The notes beneath the pieces were generated by a model, which saw only the letters and a list, made by a program, of their open reading frames with translations, was not told the origin of the DNA and searched no databases. A DNA stretch of 64,000 nucleotides from Nereocystis luetkeana (Eukaryota > Sar > Phaeophyceae > Laminariales > Laminariaceae), in assembly GCA_031213475.1 (NCBI GenBank), contig JARUPZ010000019.1, positions 1 to 64,000 on the forward strand, written 5' to 3'. A program made the position numbers and the translations under genes. The stretch's first letter is position 1, and each line of letters starts with the position of its first letter. This document shows positions 58,301 through 64,000 of the stretch, piece after piece.

Positions 58301-61300
58301 GGGGGCTGTGCTCATTATCATGCATGGCCGTAGTCGTATGACCATAGACCCTCGCATCCCTACAGTGCCGGGACGGAGCACGTCGGGTTTTCACCGACCA
58401 GGGGCAGGCGGGGGGGGGGGGGGGGGGAGGCAGAGGGAATTTTGAGGCGGGGGGCATGGCGTTGAAACCACATTTTGTCTCGGAAGGCTTAGGCGCTCGG
58501 CGCAATGACTGAAGTGCTTCGAAAGTGAGCTGCAATGGCCGCCTGCCCACCCTCCGACACACGGGGCCCGGATCCGGATTCGTCCGCTGTTATGTATACG
58601 GAGTACATCGGGCCCAAACGAGGGCATGGGGCGAGTGGAACGGTGGAACAAAAACAAGAAAAAAAACACGATAGCAGGGAGTCCCTCAGGCACTGCCGCC
58701 GCTGCCACCGCCGCCGCCACCGCGACCGTCACAACCTTTCAAAAATAAAACGCTCAAAAGTCCCAAAGGCGTGCACAACGTGATAAACAACCGGCCTGCG
58801 AGCTGGGGGGACGAGGGGACGGGGGGAGGGGTACCTCTCCGCCATCACCGAGAGCAAACAGCATTCACAAGAGACAAACGCTCAACACGGTGGTGGTGGA
58901 CACGCATTTAAGCACACACCCACATGAAATCGACCTTTGTGGGCACATCTTGTGATATCCGCAATCAAAACAAATGGTGGACCCAATTAACCCGCTACGT
59001 AGGGGAGAGGCGCGGCGGCCCGCGGTGGATTACCATGTCCGCTTCCAGCTTGAGGATGGACATGGTCTGATGCAGCTCCCAGTACTCCAAGAACTCGGCC
59101 ACGACTTGGAGCGCCAAACGCCCTGTAAAAAGGCCGCCGGGTCGGAGGGTGTTGGGCAGTCGAAAGCAGCGGGTGAGTTCCGATTGTGGGTTTCGAGGGG
59201 CGTTTCTTTCGTTCGATATACAGCAGGCGGGAGAGAAAAAAACGCAACGATGCGCATCATGCGCAGATAACAGGCGCTTGGCGTCCGGTGCGCTGCGATC
59301 CACGACGCGCCCATGGTGTAATGTAGCAAGAGATAGCCCCCCTGCAAACGCCACACTCGCCAGAACTTGTCGCTCTGCGAGATACGCTACCACCATTTGT
59401 GATTAAAAAAACAAACAAAAAAAACTGTCTTCTCGTCAACAGAAAATGAAGCTGCAGACTCGAAATATATATACTGGTAGAAGAGAGAACAAGAGCTATC
59501 TCGCAGAGCAGCACACACTGCGTACGTACTGTATTGTAGAGCTATCAGCAGGAGTAGAACTGCTGTACTATGACGCTGCTTGCTGTTGTGGCCTTCCGTC
59601 GGTTGCGATAGGCAGCTTCCCCAGACCATTAAGGTCGGGGGCGACGTGCGCAGGCCGTGGGCCGTGAATGGAAAGCGTACCCACGGATACAGTGGCAGGC
59701 TGCGCAGCGGGTAAGGTCGAAATTATCCGCCCGGCGTTCCATAAAACGTCATGCGTTTCCACAACAGCAGCAGCAGCAGAAGCAGCAGCGCCTGCTTACA
59801 CTCGTAGCTTCACCACGAGTATGAATTGCTCCACTCTACATTACAGCAACTGCCTGTTGTATGGCTCGTAATAATCCTTGTACAGTATACCAGACATATT
59901 ATTAGCAGACAGAGACGAGAGGGTTTCTACTGTACGAGGGCTGGCGTGTGTTCGTTAGAGCGTTGCGGCGGCAAAAAATAAATCGTGGTTTTTGCATGAG
60001 GCAACCAACCCAGTCCACGGGACTCCCACGGCAGTCGTGTCGAGCGGCGAATATACGTCTTCGGCCAAAGGAGGAAGGAAGAAGCAAGACTATGCCCCGC
60101 TCAGAAGAGACTGCTGTTCTGATATTACTACCCTCAACATATTTACGGGGACTACTGTGAGCTCGGGTACCAAGTGCTGCCTGGCAGAGCAGCAGCAGCA
60201 GAGCTACGGGCAAGACACCTATTTGGATTTGAAGGTCAAAAGCCTCTATTAATAGCCCTCGTGCGCCCGAAGTTTTAGCTCATTCTGTTGCATACCAGGT
60301 ATATATTATGTACCGGCATCATACACGTCCGAGCACCAAGCACCGAGTAAACATTTCCCGCTTGAACTTACTGCGATGTGTATGTACGCGTGAAACTCGG
60401 GTAAAGCAAGATCGCTTGTCCACTCTCTCGTCAGTCGGTGACCAGATTTCTTGGTTGTACGAGTTTTTTCGGGGCACAGGTTCCTACGTACTCGTACTGC
60501 GGTTCCTACGAATAGTTACAGACTATGAGTGCAACACATCATTGACTCCTTGATTTTCGACTCGGCAGAGGACCGGGACGTACGTACGGAGAACGGACAA
60601 GCTCCCGTACGCCGTACGCAGCCGCCACGGGCCTCGGGGGACCTCGGCTTGCGGCTCTTTCGTACCTGGTACAGTAGTATTACGGGGGGCCATAGTTAAT
60701 AGGACCTATGGTATACATAAAAACCTATATATATATGACCATTTTCACTGACAATATTTGGTCCTATTAACTATGGTCCCCCGTAATAGTGTAGTAGTAG
60801 CTTTTCCTTTGTTGCTGTTTGGCATGTTGGCAGTGATCAGTCAGTTCGTCAGTTCGAATTTGACAAGATCTGACCTGCTCTGCTTGTCACCTCTGCCTCA
60901 TTTTATACGGAACAAAAAACCTCCTCCATATAATATTAGACGCTTTGTTTCCTCGCTCACCTTCCGCATCGCTCTTCAAGACCACTACGCCAGGGTGGGG
61001 TACGTGCGCCCCTGTCCCTCGCTCGTGCTCATCGATGCACGTGAACACGGCGGCTCGGAGAGAAGCCTTCCCCAAGGGAAAGGGAAGTTCGAGTTCCCGT
61101 CGTTCAAAAACGTCGTGTTTTCATTTTTTTCATTTTTTTGCCCGGTTCAGCGTCAGCGCGGGTTCAATTCGTGTGCGACCCACCACATTGAGCGCGCACG
61201 GCGGACAGCAACAAAATTGGCGGGGGCGACACGTGAGACAGTTCAGTTCCTCATATATTGGCGTTGCAAAGTGCCGACCACGGATGCTTGCGCTCGCAAT

Positions 61301-61542
61301 GCAAGGGTGGTGCGTGTACATATGTGTGTCTTCTTTCGTTGGGTGGGAGGCGCGAAATGATACCGATTGGGCCGCGCGCGGTTTCCACAATCCAGCCCAA
61401 AGCAAGGAAAGCAAGCCAGATCGCCGCGGCTTGCATTCGCGATCAAAGACTTCATTCGACCTCTCACCCTGATCTGCGACAAGATTCCTTTTCCCTCGAG
61501 AGCAAGCTTCACTGTTTCCCGAAGGGAATCTGCTTCTGCCAT
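47668..61542 (-). CDS. FGFR1OP/FOP (CEP43)-like basal-body protein with LisH motif, 10 exons
   Basis: Exons 5' to 3': 61542-61468, 61066-60961, 59122-59034, 58529-58469, 56523-56278, 54442-54119, 52361-51421, 51032-50975, 49194-49056, 47743-47668. Phases agree throughout, giving about 704 residues. The first two exons join as ILSQIR/ASLRAAVF, matching the conserved N-terminal dimerisation segment of FOP/FOPNL proteins. Exons 2-3 join as DAEGRLALQVVAEFLEYW, the FOP LisH motif (about residues 59-90). The middle is disordered, with poly-Glu, Pro/Ser-rich and long Gly runs. The C-terminus has EEYYDDDDFEGDD and EDDYEDEGLE, like the acidic D-D-Y-x-D-D-F tail known in FOP. FOP proteins sit at centrioles and basal bodies and act in microtubule anchoring and ciliogenesis, which fits an alga with flagellate cells. 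Exons 1-3 are strong; 5-7 are good; exon 4 (donor GTTTCA) and exons 8-10 are tentative. If the GTAAGA donor after 50975 is not used, translation stops at 50805. Confidence 0.75.
47906..48023. repeat. Family A MITE-like palindrome (FOP intron 9)
   Basis: Ends AATACGGGGGACCATAGTAA and AGTATGGTCCCCCGCAATAG. The middle has been altered by insertion of a few bases. Confidence 0.8.
48228..48412 (+). repeat. Family E repeat with poly(C) end (FOP intron 9)
   Basis: ATTGGAGGTGTCTCTATTAG, then GGTGCTCCGCCTCGAAAGGG, ending AATGAGTAACC and a ~13-nt C run. Confidence 0.7.
48421..48992 (+). repeat. Two family C copies head to tail (FOP intron 9)
   Basis: A 3' fragment (48421-48553, ending GAGTACACCCCCC) is followed by a 5'-truncated longer copy (48564-48992). 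The longer copy is diverged and carries a TACCAGGTA inserted beside GTAGTG at about 48665. Confidence 0.75.
50404..50437 (+). repeat. (TTTAG)n microsatellite
   Basis: Five to six TTTAG units. This is not the TTTAGGG telomere repeat. Confidence 0.8.
51500..51850. repeat. (ACC)n/(CTC)n low complexity within FOP exon 7
   Basis: On the coding (minus) strand this gives Gly- and Glu-rich runs. It lies inside a confident exon, so it is probably translated as disordered linker, but its length is likely to vary between individuals. Confidence 0.6.
52751..53136 (+). repeat. Family C copy with internal ~70-bp duplication (FOP intron 6)
   Basis: The segment CATTGCTGTCTCTGGAAAAG ... TGAAGCTGTC occurs twice in a row (about 52775-52845 and 52847-52915). 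The 3' end GTCGAGTACC runs into a C tract. Confidence 0.8.
53205..53515. repeat. Foldback element with nested perfect hairpin
   Basis: Outer arms: CGCCTGCCTCCAAAACATGG (about 53217) is complementary to the segment at 53470-53500 (CCAGGTTTCGGAGGCAGGCA), and GACGGAGCAC motifs repeat in both arms. In the centre, GGACCGTGTGGGTAT and ATACCCACACGGTCC form a perfect 15-bp hairpin (53340-53378). A decayed copy of the centre follows at 53582-53624. Confidence 0.75.
53800..54058 (+). repeat. (ACC)n/(AAC)n simple sequence (FOP intron 6)
   Basis: About 250 bp of ACC, AAC and CACC units next to exon 6. The Thr/Asn and Val/Gly frames are artefacts. Confidence 0.8.
54848..54899 (-). repeat. Inverted family C 3' fragment headed by poly(G)
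   Basis: GGGTGTACTTATAATCATGCA and GGCCGTAGTCGTGAGACCAT match the family C end. It lies in FOP intron 5. Confidence 0.65.
55591..55670. mobile_element. Family D Tc1/mariner-like MITE, ~80 bp
   Basis: Left end CCACCCTGTCACTAAATATA and right end TATGTTTAGAAACAGAGTGG are inverted and match the elements at 29297 and 34008. It lies in FOP intron 5. Confidence 0.65.
55993..56103. repeat. Family A MITE-like palindrome (FOP intron 5)
   Basis: Ends TATTACGGGGGGTCATATTA and TACTATGGTCCCCCGTGATA. Confidence 0.85.
56530..56622 (+). repeat. (GGGA)n microsatellite abutting FOP exon 5
   Basis: On the minus strand this is a (TCCC)n pyrimidine tract that leads directly into the acceptor CTGAAG/AG at 56523. 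It may serve as the polypyrimidine tract of that 3' splice site. Confidence 0.7.
57165..57640. other. AT-rich stretch in FOP intron 4, nothing recognised
   Basis: A clear drop in G+C relative to the surroundings. It has a short direct repeat (TATTTTTCGTATAGC and GTGCAATCCCAT at about 57426 and 57541) and small hairpins around GATCTGCTGTTCAATG. No ORF of note. Confidence 0.5.
58305..58402 (-). repeat. Inverted family C 3' fragment (FOP intron 4)
   Basis: ATTATCATGCATGGCCGTAG through TCGGGTTTTCACCGACCAGG, with G runs on both sides. Confidence 0.7.
60678..60789. repeat. Family A MITE-like palindrome (FOP intron 2)
   Basis: Near-perfect ends TATTACGGGGGGCCATAGTT and AACTATGGTCCCCCGTAATA, about 110 bp upstream (minus strand) of intron 2's start at exon 2. 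Confidence 0.9.
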
Positions 61543-62405
61543 GGTGTCAGCAGGTAGATAGCGCTTCGTTCGATGCTTGTTGTCGTTGTTTGGAAGTTCA
61601 AAGTTCGAAATTCACAGAAGAGTTTAACCCCCTTCGACGGCATGTTTATTAAGGGTAGATCGAGATCATTGTTTTTCATCTATCTACGCAATCTACGCAA
61701 TCTACGTTGTGGCGTGCTGCAGGTTGCTGTCCAGCAAGATATGAGCAACTATCAGCTATCGGCGGCAGACAGGTACCCCCCATAGCACCGTATCTCCTCT
61801 GGGACGACGGGATTATCGAGGTGGCGGTGTCGAAGCCTGTGAGCTAATGTGCTGATGTGCTGCTGGTAGTTTTTTCAATCACATTGTCAAATAATCACGA
61901 AATGTACAAAATGTACTGGTGTGGTGTGCTCGTTTGTTCTGTTTGCGTCGGGACCAAAATCCAATCAACCCGTCGACGCCATTTTGATCTGGGACACGGA
62001 CTGCTCATGCTACTACTTAAATGGTGTCTGTCACGATATCGGCCGCTCGCCTGAAAAGTTCACCACCGTGGGTCGGTGGTCGTAAGCATTATGCCATTCG
62101 ACGTATATGCAGACCCGACAAGAGGATAGACAGCTCTACACTCAAAACAACGGCAGGCAGCAGCAGCAGCAAACACAACCTGACATCGAGGCGATAAATC
62201 GGTGCCATACCTGTGGGTTGCTTGCTAAGTCTGAACCACTAATACCACACTACCAAACTACCGCCAACCTGGTGGTCTGATACTACCGTGGCAATGCCAA
62301 TGAACGCCCCGCCGCGCTATATATTCAGCGGAAACGAGCATAATAATCCGGAGCCTCCCCCTTTAGACTGACCAAAAATGCGAAAAAGCCCCGACCATAC
62401 AAGTA
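61543..62405. other. 5' flank of the FOP-like gene, no gene recognised
   Basis: Should contain the FOP promoter and leader. A TTTTTCATC run and a triple CTACGCAAT repeat (about 61681-61703) are present. No TATA box or coding exon could be assigned. Confidence 0.4.
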
Positions 62406-62410
62406 AACGC

Positions 62411-63593
62411 CTGTTTGTGGTATGCGGTAGCTTGATACGGGCCTGCGGATATTGGGGGTTTCATATGTTGTGGGGTTTCGTATTATGTATCGGGGCATTA
62501 TTTAGTATGCCTCGTGGATGGAGGGATATAGAGCTGCTCCTCCGGGAGCAGTCGCTGATGTTAATGATACGGCCCAGGCTTTGATGATATTGATACTGCC
62601 TGTCTATATGTGAGTGGTGCAGCCGGTGACAATCTTGGTGCGGCTTACCTCCTGTGTGTGGATCGTGTTTGATCACAGGAGCTGTCGGATGCGTGCACGT
62701 GATACACGCGTGGTCTACATCATGATCGTTCAGGAAGAGCAAATGACATACTAGTTACAATGAGCCAAACACAACACACACCAGGTTGGATCAATACCGT
62801 TCTGTCAGAGACCTCATCACATAAACCACATATAGGAGGTAAGCCGCACCAAGATTGTCACCGGCTGCACCACTCACATATAGACAGGCAGTATCAATAT
62901 CATCAAAACCTGAAGATGCTATCGGGCGGTACGATATCTATGTGAAGACGGTGTTATTGATTTGGTTTGAAGGTTTTACCAACTTACTTACGAATGTTGG
63001 ATTTGTCCCTTCCCATAGTTACTGTCTTGATATATTTTAAGAGGTTTATACTGGAATCGAGATTGAGAGATGTGGAATTTGGGATTGCCGTTTTACCTTG
63101 GCAACGATGAAGGATGGAATTTGGGGTTGCCGTTTTACCTGATAAGATATTCGAGGCCTATCGTATCGAGCACCGAATAGGGGGGCTGTTTGTGGTATGC
63201 GGTAGCTTGATACGGGTCTGCGGATATTGGGGGTTTCATATGTTGTGGGGTTTCGTATTATGTATCGGGGCATTATTTAGTATGCCTCGTGGATGGAGGG
63301 ATGGAGCTGCTCCTCCGGGAGCAGTCGATGATGTTTATGATACGGCCCAGGCTTTGATGATAATGATACTGCCTGTCTATATGTGAGTGGTGCAGCCGGT
63401 GACAATCTTGGTGCGGCTTACCTCCTGTGTGTGGTTTATGTGATGGGGTCTCTGACAGAACGGTATTGATCCAACCTGGTGTGTGTTGTGTTTGGCTTGT
63501 TGTAACTAGTATTTTATTTGCTCTTCCTCAACGATCATGGTGTAGACCACGCGTGTATCACGTGCACGCGTCCGACAGCTCCTGTGATCAAAC
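62411..63593. repeat. Complex repeat: 250-bp direct repeat plus 240-bp inverted repeat
   Basis: 62411-62661 is repeated in direct orientation at 63186-63434. In addition, 62667-62907 is the inverse of 63352-63593. As a result 62580-62661 also pairs with about 62829-62907 to form a local foldback. The arms are about 90-95% identical by eye. No convincing ORF was found. Confidence 0.8.
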
Positions 63594-64000
63594 AACGCCC
63601 CCCCTTCAAATATATTGGTTGGGCTTAACGTCGGAACTGGCAAGCCGTTTGAGGTAGGGGGTGGATCTGTTTCCGAAGCAGGCAAAGAAGAATGTTGTCA
63701 TAGCATGTGTCGGTCCACGTGTTGTTGCCCAACAGCTGAACAGACATAAACAGACATGATCAGCGGCGGACAGAAAAATAACCTGACACTTAAGAGACAT
63801 TCTCCGACATCAACTGTCACACAGCCACTCGAAGGACGATGTGTACACGTGTTCTATATGAGTATCACGTACCAGGTAGTGGGGCGTGGCGTGTATATCG
63901 GTGTTTTTTCTAGCGCTTGGGGGGGGGGGGGTTGTATCACCCTGAGAGGGAAACAAAAAAACAAAAGATGCTTTCTCCAGAATACCCCCAAACCATCTAG

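Noticed and set aside
59357..59396. Alternative first exon (MVVAYLAERQVLA) for the FOP-like gene
   Set aside because: It was phase-compatible with the LisH exon, but exons at 61542 and 61066 give a far better match to the conserved FOP N-terminus; its donor GTGTGG is also weak.
60758..61472. Plus-strand open frames opposite the FOP exons
   Set aside because: They are the antisense shadow of exons 1-2 and their intron; no domain is present on that strand.

Overview
The window is nuclear DNA of a eukaryotic alga, most likely a photosynthetic stramenopile (ochrophyte), with a brown alga or close relative as best guess. The evidence is threefold. One gene encodes a plastid-targeted protein whose leader is a signal peptide ending in SA|F, the heterokont form of plastid signal. 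Genes are broken by many long GT-AG introns. The non-coding DNA is full of microsatellites, pure poly(C)/poly(G) runs and short dispersed repeats. No bacterial operon, CRISPR array, rRNA gene or intact tRNA gene was found.

Layout. (1) 1-2.5 kb: two coding exons of a plus-strand coiled-coil gene, incomplete. (2) About 2.5-11.4 kb: repeat-rich DNA with tandem arrays and a poly(C)-associated ~520-bp repeat. (3) 11,372-24,462, minus strand: an eight-exon gene for a ~1,311-residue leucine-rich-repeat (RNase-inhibitor type) protein with a very acidic, low-complexity tail. (4) 24,463-24,782: a compact divergent promoter region. (5) 24,783-41,065, plus strand: a 13-exon gene for a ~747-residue plastid-targeted protein with six S1 RNA-binding domains, probably the plastid ribosomal protein S1 or a related translation factor. 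(6) 41.1-47.7 kb: no recognised gene, only repeats. (7) 47,668-61,542, minus strand: a 10-exon gene for a ~704-residue homologue of FGFR1OP/FOP (CEP43), a basal-body/centrosome protein. (8) 61.5-64 kb: a complex direct/inverted repeat.

The exon models were built by hand from open frame, GT-AG sites and phase. For the three large genes every junction keeps the frame, and protein family consensus continues across most junctions. The genes have no obvious common pathway: plastid translation, a basal-body scaffold and an LRR scaffold. The LRR and FOP-like proteins do share a short E-[FW]-x-x-G-F-[DE] motif in their disordered regions.

The non-coding part is the most unusual. It holds at least 15 copies of a ~115-bp palindromic MITE-like element, about a dozen copies of a second ~95-bp palindrome, a TA-flanked mini-transposon nested in one MITE, a tRNA-derived SINE splitting another MITE, several large foldbacks, and at least 30 exact copies of the 9-mer TACCWGGTA, which avoids the predicted exons.
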